From Bacillus sp. FJAT-18017 (GTDB lineage: Bacteria; Bacillota; Bacilli; Bacillales; Cytobacillaceae): a stretch of 64,000 nucleotides of DNA. Positions within the stretch are counted from its first letter, which is position 1; the number at the start of each line of letters is the position of its first letter. The DNA is taken from contig NZ_CP012602.1 of assembly GCF_001278805.1 (NCBI RefSeq), positions 2,572,001-2,636,000 of the forward strand, in the 5' to 3' direction. The notes under the pieces are model-generated. The model ran no database searches. It was given only the letters and a program-made list of their open reading frames with translations, and was not told where the DNA came from. This document shows positions 42,748 through 51,824 of this stretch, piece by piece. The position numbers were made by a program, and so were the translations under genes.

Positions 42748-43038
42748 ATGAATAATGATGGGAATAAAGAAGAAGAAATTATTGAATGTCTAAACATGTT
42801 AATTAAGCAAAAACAATTAAATCCGCACAGTCAATCTCCCACCCCAACACCCTTAAAAAAAGGGGAACTGGAACCTTACCTCGAGCGCGCGGCAAATCAG
42901 CATTCCGTTTCTTTTGAAAAACAATGCACCCCACATGAAACAGTTTATATAGCCAAGCATCATAATTATACAATTAGATGCAGTATTTATTATCGGTATG
43001 CTACCTACTATACGAGGCATCGTGTTATTCTTACCTAA
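42748..43038 (+). CDS. Hypothetical protein, 96 aa
   Basis: Frame of 96 codons beginning MNNDGNKEEEIIECLNML. The N-terminal half is charged and helical, the middle Pro-rich (SPTPTPLKKGE), and the C-terminus Tyr/His/Arg-rich. The ribosome binding site is poor (GAAAGG lies more than 15 bases upstream). No family recognised; real status uncertain. Confidence 0.4.
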   Translation: MNNDGNKEEEIIECLNMLIKQKQLNPHSQSPTPTPLKKGELEPYLERAANQHSVSFEKQCTPHETVYIAKHHNYTIRCSIYYRYATYYTRHRVILT

Positions 43039-43119
43039 ACCGCGAAGAATAAAATGTTTTGTAGAAAGACAGACCATTTCTTTAGACCCCCTCGATTAAA
43101 ACCTGCTATTTCCCGAAAA

Positions 43120-43150
43120 AAAGCTGCCCATTAAAATACAGGGCAGCTTT
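43120..43150. terminator. Terminator of the des-desKR cluster
   Basis: AAAGCTGCCC / GGGCAGCTTT, 10-bp stem with an 11-nt loop, between convergent genes. Confidence 0.9.
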
Positions 43151-43154
43151 GTTA

Positions 43155-43754
43155 TTATTTAAACCAGCCCTTCTCCTTCGACTGGGTAATAGCTTCAATC
43201 CGGTTAGTGACGTGCAGCTTGTCAAGGATTGCTGAGATGTAGTTTCTTACCGTGCCATGGGACAGAGTCAGCTCGCTGGCAATTTCCTTCGTGTTCTTGC
43301 CGTCGGCGATCAAGCCCAATACGTCCATTTCCCGTTCTGTAAGAGGATTGTCCTCGCTATACAAATCATCCATAAGTTCAGGTGCGTAAATTCTTTTGCC
43401 GGACACAACACTCCGAATTGAGCTTGCGAGCTCTTCGCTTGGGCTATCCTTCAATAAATACGCACTTACCCCGGCTTTAAGGGCTCGCTTGAAATATCCA
43501 GGACGGGCAAAGGTTGTCAGGATCATCATTTTGCAGCCGGAATCCTTTAATTCTTCAGCAGCTTCCAGACCGGTTTTTCCAGGCATTTCAATATCCATAA
43601 TGCACACGTCCGGCGTATATTTCCGGACGAGCTGTACAGCTTCCTCCCCATTTGCTGCCATACCGACCACTTCCATATCGTCCTCAAGATTCAAGAGCGA
43701 CCCGAATGCACCTAAAAGCATCCGCTGGTCTTCAGCAATAACGATGCGAATCAT
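43155..43754 (-). CDS. desR: DesR, response regulator of membrane fluidity
   Basis: 199 residues, closely matching B. subtilis DesR. Receiver domain with the phospho-acceptor Asp in VCIMDIEMPGKTGLEAAEEL (about 54), Thr in ILTTFARPGYFKRA and Lys in YLLKDSPSEELA; C-terminal LuxR/NarL helix-turn-helix (LTEREMDVLGLIADGKNTKE). Phosphorylated by DesK at low temperature, DesR activates des. The ATG overlaps the desK stop as ATGA. Confidence 0.97.
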   Translation of the reverse strand: MIRIVIAEDQRMLLGAFGSLLNLEDDMEVVGMAANGEEAVQLVRKYTPDVCIMDIEMPGKTGLEAAEELKDSGCKMMILTTFARPGYFKRALKAGVSAYLLKDSPSEELASSIRSVVSGKRIYAPELMDDLYSEDNPLTEREMDVLGLIADGKNTKEIASELTLSHGTVRNYISAILDKLHVTNRIEAITQSKEKGWFK

Positions 43755-44884
43755 CGCAACCCTTCCTCCTTTACAATCTCAACTTTTGGCACTTTCATAA
43801 CCAGTTTCGTTCCTTCCCCATTCAGAATTTCGAGTGTCCCGTTCAGGAAATCCAGGCGTTCCTTCATACCAGCAAGGCCGCTCCCTTTTGAAAAATTGTT
43901 CTCGCTAACGTTTCCTGTCCCGTTATCACTGACAATGAGGGTAATATCCTTTGCCGTGTATGCCAGTCTAATGTCACAGTGGGTTGCCTTGCTATGCCGG
44001 ACAACATTAGTGACTGCTTCCTTCAGGCACATACTTAAGATATTCTCGACAAGGAGCGGTACATTCGGCAGCGACCAGTTGCTGCTGCCTGTAAATTCAA
44101 TTTCGGCTGCCTTCAGCATTTCTTTTACTCGGACAATTTCTTCGTTCAACCGAATCCCGCGCATCTGAGTTACCATATTTCTGACCTCTTTCAGGGCGGT
44201 CCGAGCAGTTTGCTGAACATCTCTCATTTCCGCGATTGCCCGATCACTATCCTTAAGGATCAGCCTTCTTGCCAGGTCACTTTTCAGGCCAATTAATGAT
44301 AGCTTTTGGCCTAGTGTATCATGAAGGTCGCGGGCAATTCGCTGCCGTTCTTCAATCTTGATCAATTCCGCAATCCGCTGGTTTGCCACCTCAAGCTTTT
44401 CTTCCAACTTCTCTTTCTCGTTCCGGTGCCTGAGACTGAATGGCAGGAGAATAAGACTTATGATTACAATTGCAACAAGCGGCAGCTGCTTCAGCAAAAA
44501 CGCATCCTGGAGAATAATTTTTGTCGTAACAGCTATAACCATTCCAACCAGATGAATTATATATAATGTTAAAAAAGGTATCTTTGTTTTTATATTTCCA
44601 ATAAAGTAGGCGATAAAAAAGGCAAAATATACGTAGCTAAAAAGACTTGTCAAGGCTATCGAGATGCCGATGAGCAACAATGCCCATAAATAAACTGTCC
44701 ACCCTTTTGACAGGAAAGCGAGGCGATAAATCGCAAAAAAGGAAAGAATCAAGATGACACCTTCAACAATTCTCACTGTTGAAGGAGATAAAGAAATAAA
44801 ATAAAATGGCAATATCCCAAGAATCGTCCATATATATGGAGATATGCCCGTCCTTCCCAATAAAGACCAATAACGTTTAAACAT
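43751..44884 (-). CDS. desK: DesK, membrane thermosensor histidine kinase
   Basis: 377-residue HPK7-type kinase (B. subtilis DesK 370). Five hydrophobic segments occupy about 15-155; a coiled coil leads to the DHp domain with phospho-acceptor His in ERQRIARDLHDTLGQKLSLIGLK (in part ARDLHDTLGQKLSL). The ATPase domain has LKEAVTNVVRHSKATH and SDNGTGNVSENNFSKGSGLAGMKERL (in part SDNGTG). It senses bilayer thickness and order and switches between phosphatase and kinase. Translationally coupled to desR. Confidence 0.96.
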   Translation of the reverse strand: MFKRYWSLLGRTGISPYIWTILGILPFYFISLSPSTVRIVEGVILILSFFAIYRLAFLSKGWTVYLWALLLIGISIALTSLFSYVYFAFFIAYFIGNIKTKIPFLTLYIIHLVGMVIAVTTKIILQDAFLLKQLPLVAIVIISLILLPFSLRHRNEKEKLEEKLEVANQRIAELIKIEERQRIARDLHDTLGQKLSLIGLKSDLARRLILKDSDRAIAEMRDVQQTARTALKEVRNMVTQMRGIRLNEEIVRVKEMLKAAEIEFTGSSNWSLPNVPLLVENILSMCLKEAVTNVVRHSKATHCDIRLAYTAKDITLIVSDNGTGNVSENNFSKGSGLAGMKERLDFLNGTLEILNGEGTKLVMKVPKVEIVKEEGLR

Positions 44885-44940
44885 ATACCGACCCCATTCT
44901 GCCTGTTGTCCTACCCACAGTTTACCATATAGAAATAGAA

Positions 44941-44970
44941 GACTCCCCTTCTTTATTGAAGGGGAGCTTG
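44941..44970 (-). terminator. Intercistronic terminator between des and desK
   Basis: CTCCCCTTC / GAAGGGGAG stem with a 6-nt loop just after the des stop; minus-strand TCTTCTATTT follows. It would uncouple des from desKR, as in B. subtilis. Confidence 0.85.
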
Positions 44971-44974
44971 TTTG

Positions 44975-46012
44975 CTACTCTGTTTTCGGGTTCATTGAGA
45001 CACCAGAACGTTCTTTAAGAAATGTCTTAGCTTCTGAATAGCCAACAAAACGCTTCTTCTCTTCGTCCCAAAGGCGGAACTTCAAGGACTCAAGGCTCGT
45101 AGATAGTGTGACGGTTGGTACATGCTGAAGCGGTTTTGTGTTTTTATGCACTTCTTCAAGCTTGTAGTTCGGCACCCTTGGCGCCAAATGGTGAACGTGG
45201 TGGAAACCAATATTGCCAGTAACCCACTGGAGGACTTTTGGCAGCTTATAAAACGAGCTTCCCTCAACAGCAGCTTGTACGTATTCCCATTCTTTATCAT
45301 GCTCGAAATATGAATCCTCGAATGTATGCTGGATATAAAATAGCCAGATTCCAAGTGAGCCTGCAATGAACAAAATTGGGAATTCGATCATCATGAACGC
45401 CTTCCAGCCAATGGCCCAAATCAACAAAGCACTAATCGCAACGATTCCTGCATTTGTGATCCAAGTGTTCATTTTTTCTGGCATCCTTGCCCCTTTGCGA
45501 TTGAAACGGCTTTTAATAATAACAAGCCAGATTGGCCCTAAACCGAACATAACGAGCGGGTTACGATACATTCTGTATTTAAACTTATCTAAAGATGAAG
45601 CTTTTGCATACTCTTCAACAGTCATCACCCAAATATCACCTGTTCCACGCTTGTCCAAGTTACCGCTGGAAGCATGGTGGATATTGTGGTCGCGTCCCCA
45701 TTGTGCATAAGGGAACATCGTCAGGATACCGGTGAAAGTACCAACAATCTTGTTCCACTTCCTGCTCTTGAAAAAGGAGTGATGGGTACAGTCATGGAAA
45801 ATGATGAACGTACGAATCATGAACCCTGCTGTAATAATACATAAAACGAGAGTAAGCAGATAACTAAATGATAGTGCCTTGTAGGCAAGATACCATGTCA
45901 CGAAATAAGGGATGATGGTATTTGCAAGTTGGATAATACTCTTGGTTGTCTCTGATTTTTCATAAGGAGCAACTTGTTTCTTGAGCTCTTTTTGCTGGAT
46001 TTTAACAGACAT
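44975..46012 (-). CDS. des: Acyl-lipid desaturase Des
   Basis: 345-residue membrane desaturase introducing a cis double bond (delta-5 in B. subtilis) into phospholipid acyl chains on cold shock. The three histidine boxes of the di-iron site are visible: HDCTHHSFF, HNIHHASSGN and HHVHHLAPR. Hydrophobic segments flank them. The ATG follows GAAAGGGG. The gene lies in the conserved des-desK-desR order, controlled by DesR sites upstream. Confidence 0.96.
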   Translation of the reverse strand: MSVKIQQKELKKQVAPYEKSETTKSIIQLANTIIPYFVTWYLAYKALSFSYLLTLVLCIITAGFMIRTFIIFHDCTHHSFFKSRKWNKIVGTFTGILTMFPYAQWGRDHNIHHASSGNLDKRGTGDIWVMTVEEYAKASSLDKFKYRMYRNPLVMFGLGPIWLVIIKSRFNRKGARMPEKMNTWITNAGIVAISALLIWAIGWKAFMMIEFPILFIAGSLGIWLFYIQHTFEDSYFEHDKEWEYVQAAVEGSSFYKLPKVLQWVTGNIGFHHVHHLAPRVPNYKLEEVHKNTKPLQHVPTVTLSTSLESLKFRLWDEEKKRFVGYSEAKTFLKERSGVSMNPKTE

Positions 46013-46052
46013 GTTTGTAAAAGGCCCCTTTCATTCCAATCTTAGTACTTTG

Positions 46053-46118
46053 ATTATATTAGAAATGAAAAGTGTTGTGCAGTAGCACCTGTCATGTGAC
46101 GAATATGACAAATGTCAT
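46053..46118 (-). promoter_or_regulatory. des promoter with DesR-box-like palindromes
   Basis: On the minus strand TATAAT (46053-46058) has no good -35, as expected of an activated promoter. Upstream lie ATGACA-TT-TGTCAT (46105-46118) and GTCACATGAC (46091-46100). They contain the TGTCA/TGACA words of B. subtilis DesR sites. The spacing of the two places DesR next to polymerase. Confidence 0.7.
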
Positions 46119-46163
46119 AAATAGACGGTTTTTTTAAAAAAAATTAGTTCTTTTTTAAAAAAA

Positions 46164-46928
46164 CTAAAGCATTTGATCAATTTTCATTAAAGTCTTGCCG
46201 ATTGAATCATGGATGGGAAATGTGTCCTTCTCCCGGTCGTATGGGGTTTGGTCCAGGTTGATGATGACGAGCGGGACATCCCTTCCCCGGTATTGAGGAA
46301 ATGACGCAAATGGAACAACCTTTAGGCTGGAACCAAGTACGAGTATGCAATCCGCTGTCCCGATATGACCGAGGATAGTCTGGTAGCCATCCGGTGTGAA
46401 CCATTCGCCTGCATCTCCGAACAGAACAACGTCAGGCTTGATGTATCTGTCCCGTTCTTTTCTCGTTTCACATTGACAGCACACATAAAAATTTTCTATA
46501 GTATTATATCGGTGAAACATTTCTTCAGCAGAATAAGTTGCCCCGCAGTTTACGCACGCTGCCGTATTCATTGTTCCGTGAAATTCGATTACATTGTGAC
46601 TCCCGGCTTTTTGGTGAAGGCCATCGATATTTTGTGTAATGATATGGGCTACCCGTCCCTCACTCTCCCACTTTGCAAGGATCTCATGTCCCTGATTTGG
46701 TCTTGCATCAGGATGATAAAGGTTTTCGAGTGCAAATTGATAAAATTTGCGGGGCTGGTCAAAAAAGTAGTTCAATGAAAGGATGTATTCCGGTGCTTCC
46801 TGATAAAGGCCGGTGCGCGACCGGAAATCCTTAATGCCTGACTCAGTACTTATTCCAGCGCCTGTCAATACGACGATGTTGGTTGAAGTTTGTATGATCT
46901 CGGCAACTTTGCTGAAGTTTTTCTGCAT
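46164..46928 (-). CDS. srtN: NAD-dependent protein deacylase, sirtuin (SrtN-like)
   Basis: 254-residue sirtuin. NAD-binding GAGISTESGIKDFRS, NIDGLHQKAG with catalytic His in VIEFHGTMN, and a zinc site of paired Cys (CVNCG and CCQC) are present, as are GSSLKVVP and VIINLDQTP. B. subtilis SrtN deacetylates AcsA among others. ATG at 46928 is preferred because GGGAG is eight bases upstream; GTG at 46937 overlaps it. Confidence 0.94.
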   Translation of the reverse strand: MQKNFSKVAEIIQTSTNIVVLTGAGISTESGIKDFRSRTGLYQEAPEYILSLNYFFDQPRKFYQFALENLYHPDARPNQGHEILAKWESEGRVAHIITQNIDGLHQKAGSHNVIEFHGTMNTAACVNCGATYSAEEMFHRYNTIENFYVCCQCETRKERDRYIKPDVVLFGDAGEWFTPDGYQTILGHIGTADCILVLGSSLKVVPFASFPQYRGRDVPLVIINLDQTPYDREKDTFPIHDSIGKTLMKIDQML

Positions 46929-47029
46929 TTTCTTCACTCCCGGCGTTGAGCTTTTCCCTTACCATATCATATCTAAATGAGTAAAGGCCTCTATCAAGAT
47001 ACAACGTGGCCTTGCAAATGGTTAAAGTG

Positions 47030-47227
47030 CTAACGCTTAATTCTCTCGCTTACTTCGTCCAAAACTTCGAGTAACCTGTGAGGGGCGCTGGCAGTATAGA
47101 AATCCTCCAGTGACTTTGTCCCGTTGCGAAGGCCATCAATAATTTCATTGACAAGCCCTGCCTCCACCTCATCGTTGCGTATCATATTCTCAAGTTCCAA
47201 AACCATTTCTTTTGTAAAATCCATCAT
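47030..47227 (-). CDS. Hypothetical protein, 65 aa
   Basis: Small acidic helical protein (FTKEMVLELENMIRNDEVEA, SLEDFYTASAPHRLLEVLDE). Two adjacent ATG codons at 47227 and 47224 follow GGGGGG. It starts 19 bp after the CBO0543-type gene, so the two are probably co-transcribed. No family recognised. Confidence 0.65.
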   Translation of the reverse strand: MMDFTKEMVLELENMIRNDEVEAGLVNEIIDGLRNGTKSLEDFYTASAPHRLLEVLDEVSERIKR

Positions 47228-47245
47228 GGTAGCCCCCCGCTATTA

Positions 47246-47749
47246 TTAGAATGCATGAAAAGGAACATTAAAGTAGTGGATCAGGAAGATAATGATTGGG
47301 ATTGACAGCAGGTAAGCCCTGGCCGGATGTGTATGATGAATGGCAATAACGGTGAACAATACAATATCAAACATGAGTGAATACCAAAAATGCCATCCGT
47401 GTTCATAAGCTATACTGTTAGTAAAAAGAAGAATAGCCTCCCCGCTAATATAAATCATAGACCACATAAGGATATACCGGAGCTGCCTCCAAATCGTTTC
47501 GGGAAAGTGCTGCAGGAAAAGAAGTACACTTAGGGGCATTGTCAAAACTGCATAGAGAATAACAGTCATCCTTTCACTTAAAAGGATACTGGGGTAGAAC
47601 TTCCATAGAGTATGATCAGCCACAATATATTCGTAAAGGAAACCGCCTGCTGCTATGAAAATCATGCTTGCATGGAATTGCCTCCAGCGCTTCCAATCAG
47701 CCCATTTTATCGAGGCTAATACCGTAAAAAGGGCAATGCCAATATGCAT
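47246..47749 (-). CDS. CBO0543 family membrane protein, second copy
   Basis: 167-residue membrane protein with four or five hydrophobic segments and aromatic patterns like the gene at 38145 (FLYEYIVADHTLWKFYP, YEHGWHFWYSLMFDIVLF). Sequence identity between the two is low; the shared layout supports one family. Ribosome binding site GGAAGGG is eleven bases upstream. Function unknown. Confidence 0.72.
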   Translation of the reverse strand: MHIGIALFTVLASIKWADWKRWRQFHASMIFIAAGGFLYEYIVADHTLWKFYPSILLSERMTVILYAVLTMPLSVLLFLQHFPETIWRQLRYILMWSMIYISGEAILLFTNSIAYEHGWHFWYSLMFDIVLFTVIAIHHTHPARAYLLSIPIIIFLIHYFNVPFHAF

Positions 47750-47998
47750 ACAGTCAAATCCCTTCCCCTTTATTCCACTATCCCGAATTATGAGTTAGAC
47801 CCAACAACTTTTACAAAGAAAATGGCGGTCAACTGCCGGTATATAGTTTGCGCCACAATTTACCTTTTATGTATGGTTTTCGGGGGGAATAGTTGAGTAT
47901 TTAGGAGTTTTGGAGTATTGCGAAGAAGGTTGATGGTGAAAAAAACAGAGGGAGTGTTCCTGCCGTACTGTAAAAAATGATTATGACAGGATTGAATT

Positions 47999-48181
47999 TT
48001 ACTTATAGATTAAACGGAAGTTTTTTTGAAATTCCTGTTCGTTCAAAGATAATCTTAATGATAAATCTTCCGATCGTAAAACAAATTCTTTAACGCCAAT
48101 AAATTCTGATTCTGCGATTAAATAGAAGTGTGTTCCCTTCTCAATACCTTTAAAATGTTTCGTTAGTTTATATATTTTCAT
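47999..48181 (-). CDS. Hypothetical protein, 60 aa
   Basis: Small basic protein (MKIYKLTKHFKGIEKGTHFY) with beta-rich character and GGAGCAGAC before its ATG. No family recognised; isolated between two gaps of about 200 bp in which nothing else was seen. Confidence 0.6.
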   Translation of the reverse strand: MKIYKLTKHFKGIEKGTHFYLIAESEFIGVKEFVLRSEDLSLRLSLNEQEFQKNFRLIYK

Positions 48182-48316
48182 TAAGTCTGCTCCTGCATGA
48201 ATACTGTTTGACAGATTAAAAAAAGAGATTCCGGCAATTCACGTTTTATAATACCATCTTTTGTTACCTGAAGAGAATAAAGCTTGTGAAATCTTTCCCC
48301 GGGATGCAAACAATTA

Positions 48317-48353
48317 CGATCAGTCCAGTTCAATTTTTATTGTGGACTGATCG
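48317..48353 (-). terminator. Terminator after the YbaK-like gene
   Basis: CGATCAGTCCA / TGGACTGATCG, 11-bp perfect stem with a 15-nt loop, 24 bp past the minus-strand stop. Confidence 0.8.
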
Positions 48354-48376
48354 TATCAATGGTGGTTTGGAAATTC

Positions 48377-48888
48377 CTATTTTATTCCTGCTTCCTGAAA
48401 CTGCTGCTGTGGCTCCTCTTGCCATCCTTTACAAACATTTACCCAGCCTTTCGCTGATGAATACTGCTGGAGCTCATCGAGGGAAACCTCAATAGCGGAG
48501 TTCGAGCTTCCGCATGCCGGAAATAAAGTTGTGAAACGCTTCATTGATTCATCAAGAAAAACATCAAGGTCATGTTTAAGGCCAAACGGACAGACACCAC
48601 CAACCGCATGTCCGGTTTGCTCTAGCACCTCTTCTGCAGAGAGCATGCGCGCCTTGAATCCGAATGAATGTCGAAACTTTTTGTTATCGATTTTTGCATC
48701 GCCAGCCGCCACAATCAGGATTGCTGTATCCCCTTCCCCTCTGAAGGAGAGCGTCTTGGCAATACGCGCCGGGATAACCCCGATTGCTTCTGCAGCCAAA
48801 TCGACGGTTGCACTCGATGTATGAACTCCAAAATATCATTGTCGCGATTATATTGTTTCAAATGTTCTTTAACGCTTTGCAGTGACAC
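48377..48888 (-). pseudogene. YbaK/EbsC-type aminoacyl-tRNA deacylase with a frameshift
   Basis: A start GTG at 48888 with GGGGGG opens MSLQSVKEHLKQYNRDNDIL (first residue read as Met). The frame shifts near 48816 and continues as SATVDLAAEAIGV, IAKTLSF, VGGVCPFGLKHDLDVFLDES to the stop. Inserting one base after CAT restores a 170-residue YbaK-like protein; such enzymes hydrolyse mischarged Cys- or Ala-tRNA(Pro). All catalytic blocks (K in DNKKF, GGVCPF) are intact in the second part. Could be a sequencing error. Confidence 0.8.
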
Positions 48889-48992
48889 CTTAACACAGCC
48901 CCCTTTTCTTTAAAAAGTATCTTATCATACTTTTTTAAAAAGGAAAGGCTTCATGCATATTGTATGGTTAATTCTCTGAATAGTATGTTATT

Positions 48993-49266
48993 TTAGAATT
49001 AATTTGAAAACCGCTGAATTAATTTTAAAATCGCCGAATTAATTTCAAAATCGCCGAATTATTTAACGGGAGCAAACTTCCCCCTCACCTGAAGGAATTT
49101 TTAACTATCTATAGTTAATAAAGGACATTTTTAGTAACCGTCGATTGTAAAATGTACCTAAAAAACGATTTCGAGTCCATTTCCGCTGCCGAGGCACCTA
49201 AAAATGTCCTTGAAAAATGGTTTCGAGTACATTTCCGATATGCAGACACCCCAAAATGTACCTAAA
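48993..49266. repeat. Two tandem arrays, 20-bp and 52-bp period
   Basis: First, GAATTAATTT(G/T/C)AAAAYCGC is repeated at 48996, 49016, 49036 and, in part, 49056 (period 20). Then a unit with AAAATGT(A/C)CCT and TTTCGAGTMCATTTCCG starts at 49148, 49200 and 49252 (period 52), where AAATGTAC and GTACATTT form complementary arms. Nothing else is present in 48889-49281. Confidence 0.8.
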
Positions 49267-49281
49267 CACGAATTCTAGCTA

Positions 49282-49911
49282 TTAATTAAAATTACTTTCC
49301 TTCATTAAATCAATTGATTCCAGATGTTTTGAGGAGAGTGCTTTACTTAGCAACTCAGAATCGTAACCATTCGTTCGCAGGGCATCCAAGATTGCTTCCG
49401 CCCTGTCTTGCCTGCCGCGCCGCAAATTCGATTCCAGCTGGATTTCTAGCGGCACAACCAGGAACTTATATTCTTGAAACGCGACTTCCTTGTACATGTC
49501 CCAAATGTATCTTCCACCTTCCCATATCCCATCCCCTTTGAGATTATCTGGAATCCCTGCTGAATCACCAATATGTACGGCTTCAACCTCAAATTCCTCA
49601 ATTTTCCAGCGGCCTTTTGTCCAAGAGAAACCAGACGGAAACGTTTGTGTGAAAATTGGAACTTCCCTGGACGAGTACCAGTCGGATCCTGGTTCACCTT
49701 GCGTACTTGTTTCCAGTGAGTACGACTTAAACAACTCGGCAAAACGGCTTACGTCCTCCTGGTGCCTGACATATACGTCAATATCTCCAGGCTCCATCTC
49801 CGCTCCCTGAAGGACCGAACCGACTGAACCGACAAGGATCCATTCCAAATCAGACCCAGCATCCGTAACTAGCTCTTGAATCCTTACAAGGGCTTTCTCC
49901 CATTGCCTCAT
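49282..49911 (-). CDS. Nucleotidyltransferase-fold protein
   Basis: 209 residues. The N-terminal segment WILVGSVGSVLQGAEMEPGDIDVYV has the pol-beta nucleotidyltransferase pattern (GS..., then DIDVYV with two Asp, about 44-47) and a later third acidic strand (FEVEAVHIG). It resembles small stand-alone or kanamycin-type nucleotidyltransferases; substrate is unknown. GGAGGGG precedes the ATG. Confidence 0.8.
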   Translation of the reverse strand: MRQWEKALVRIQELVTDAGSDLEWILVGSVGSVLQGAEMEPGDIDVYVRHQEDVSRFAELFKSYSLETSTQGEPGSDWYSSREVPIFTQTFPSGFSWTKGRWKIEEFEVEAVHIGDSAGIPDNLKGDGIWEGGRYIWDMYKEVAFQEYKFLVVPLEIQLESNLRRGRQDRAEAILDALRTNGYDSELLSKALSSKHLESIDLMKESNFN

Positions 49912-49989
49912 AAATTCCCCTCCTAATAAAACGATACATTAATTATTTCGTACTGGCTTCATAGTCTCCTTCTTTCTTCCAATTAAAAT

Positions 49990-50021
49990 AAAAAAAGGAC
50001 GGTACAAAGTGCGTACCGTCC
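49990..50021 (-). terminator. Terminator of the 52-aa gene
   Basis: GGACGGTAC / GTACCGTCC stem with a 7-nt loop and a T-run on the minus strand. Confidence 0.88.
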
Positions 50022-50038
50022 AAGGGTATTCTTAATGA

Positions 50039-50197
50039 CTATTTTGTTTTCCTGTCCTTTTGAAGTGCTTTGTTTAGACGTTCCTCGTTATCAAGTCCGT
50101 GGTCGCTGAATGCATTGTCGCTTGTAAATTCATTCCCGACTGGCCCGCCGCTCATTTTATCGGTGCCAATATTTCGATCAGTTCGTTTAGCAGCCAT
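50039..50197 (-). CDS. Small hydrophilic protein, 52 aa
   Basis: 52-residue, highly hydrophilic protein (MAAKRTDRNIGTDKMSGGPV) with many Asn, Asp and Lys, resembling in composition small spore proteins. ATG at 50197 follows AAAAGGAGGA. No family match certain. It has its own terminator, and the divergent 62-aa membrane protein gene starts 139 bp away. Confidence 0.65.
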   Translation of the reverse strand: MAAKRTDRNIGTDKMSGGPVGNEFTSDNAFSDHGLDNEERLNKALQKDRKTK

Positions 50198-50335
50198 TAA
50201 AATCCTCCTTTTGCATATTTGTCGTCGTTTAGTATCCCCAGGTGGCAAATCACTATTCTTGCATAGCATATAGACATTCACCTATACATCTATTTTCATC
50301 ATACATATAGTGTTAATGAGAGGAGGGATAACTCA

Positions 50336-50524
50336 ATGGATCGTCTTATCCTATTGATGCTTGCTACTATAGTAGCCGGTTTCTCATTACTTCGCCTGCC
50401 TTTAACAGGGCCTATATTCAATCCTATTAATCCAATCATTGACTTTATCGCAATTATCGCCATCCTAATAGTCTCACTATATCTGATTTTCCTGGCAGTT
50501 AAAGCAATACTGCACAAGAATTAG
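50336..50524 (+). CDS. Small membrane protein, 62 aa
   Basis: Two hydrophobic helices (about 3-20 and 35-58) joined by a PLTGPIFNPINPI loop; nothing else. GAGGAGGGATAACTCA precedes the ATG and a strong terminator follows. No family recognised. Confidence 0.75.
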   Translation: MDRLILLMLATIVAGFSLLRLPLTGPIFNPINPIIDFIAIIAILIVSLYLIFLAVKAILHKN

Positions 50525-50530
50525 CAAGAT

Positions 50531-50560
50531 GCCCGGTTGCAGTTCTGCACCGGGCCTTTT
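50531..50560 (+). terminator. Terminator of the 62-aa gene
   Basis: GCCCGGTTGCAG / CTGCACCGGGC stem followed by CTTTTATTT. Confidence 0.88.
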
Positions 50561-50693
50561 ATTTGGTTTGAAAAAAAATCTCAAGATCTACCAAAGGTAA
50601 TTGGACCTGATGGATATCTCAAAATGAGCAATGCCCTAATTACCTGTGGTCACAATGTATCTATCCCATGTAGCGGATGTGCTATATCCATTT

Positions 50694-51293
50694 TCAGAGC
50701 AAATGCACCTGGCTATTAAGGAGTCTGACGACTTTGTTCCCGTTCCTGTCTTCAAGCCTGTGAAAGCCTGTATCTCCTGTTGGAAAAATAAATTCATTAA
50801 CCGTCGGAAGTTTCAAGTAAGCCTGAATAAGGTTCGATATCATCCCTCCATGTGAAACGACAGCAACCCTGTCTAAATCGCCAAATTCATGAATTACTTT
50901 TTGCAGAAAAACCTCAGCTCGGAACCGAAACTCGAGGTCAGATTCCCCGCATTCAATCGCCACATAAGGTGGCCGGCCGCCCTCCGGCAGCGGATACCTT
51001 GTGGCGGCAACTTCAAAAGGAATACCTGCAAGGACCCCATTATTCCACTCCATTAGCAGTTCATCCGTTAGTAGTTCGCAGCCAGCCGCATCTTGGAGAA
51101 TTTGGGCCGTTTGCAGCGCACGTTTAAGCGGACTTGCCAGAATGATGTCCGGTTTAAGGGTTGCAGAAAGATAGCCTGCTAGTTTGGCAGCCTGATTATG
51201 GCCAAGCTCTGTCAGTGGAAAATCCGCTCGCCCTTCATGTACGCCTAATAGATCAGCCTCTGATTCGCCGTGGCGAATAAGCAATAATTCCAA
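50694..51293 (-). CDS. Histidine phosphatase (phosphoglycerate-mutase-like)
   Basis: 199-residue histidine phosphatase: LLIRHGESEADLLG holds the phospho-accepting His (RHGE), with SPLKRALQTAQIL and VAVVSHGGMI (second His). Start is TTG with GGAGG nine bases upstream, just 3 bp past the stop of the interrupted GNAT gene, so it is the last gene of a three-gene operon. Small-molecule phosphatase; substrate unknown. Confidence 0.88.
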   Translation of the reverse strand: MELLLIRHGESEADLLGVHEGRADFPLTELGHNQAAKLAGYLSATLKPDIILASPLKRALQTAQILQDAAGCELLTDELLMEWNNGVLAGIPFEVAATRYPLPEGGRPPYVAIECGESDLEFRFRAEVFLQKVIHEFGDLDRVAVVSHGGMISNLIQAYLKLPTVNEFIFPTGDTGFHRLEDRNGNKVVRLLNSQVHLL

Positions 51294-51296
51294 AAT

Positions 51297-51824
51297 TTAA
51301 TTCCTCCTAGTAGTAAAATATATCAGCGTTTCCCGGCCTTTTACGATCGTTCGTTTCTCAAGCACCATGCCAATCCGTTCGGCAACACGTATCGAGGGCA
51401 GATTTTTATAAAAAATCATCGATATAACCCTGTTTAATCCTAAATTATAGAATCCAAACTCCTTCACAGCAAGTGCTGCCTCGGTGGCATAGCCTTTGCC
51501 CCAATACTTTCTTGCAAATAGATAGCCAATTTCCATCTCATTTACACCATCTACAACTTGTGGTACGATTCCGCATTGCCCTACAAAAGCCCCGTCTTCC
51601 TTCCGCTCACAAATTCAAAGCCCCGTATTGTATTTTTGATAAATATCTAAGTTCCAGGAAATCCACTTCTCAGCATCCTCTGTCGTTTTAGTTGATGGGT
51701 AAAATTGCAAGGCAATGGGATCGGAAAAAATAGACATGAGATGGTCGGTATCCTCCCTTGTCATTTTTCTCAACAGTAAACGATTCGTTTCTACTATGTT
51801 TGAATCCTTATCTATAGTAGGCAA
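51297..51824 (-). pseudogene. GNAT acetyltransferase with an in-frame TGA
   Basis: From a TTG at 51824 (GGGAGG seven bases upstream) a 176-codon frame encodes a RimJ/RimL-type acetyltransferase: VETNRLLLRKMTREDTDHLM, then after the stop CERKEDGAFVGQCGIVP, MEIGYLFARKYWGKGYATEA (Q/R-x-x-G-x-G/A as WGKGYA). TGA at 51615-51617 replaces a residue that is usually Trp in this position (GLW), a single-base change. The frame is otherwise complete to the stop at 51297. Could be decay or an error. Confidence 0.8.
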
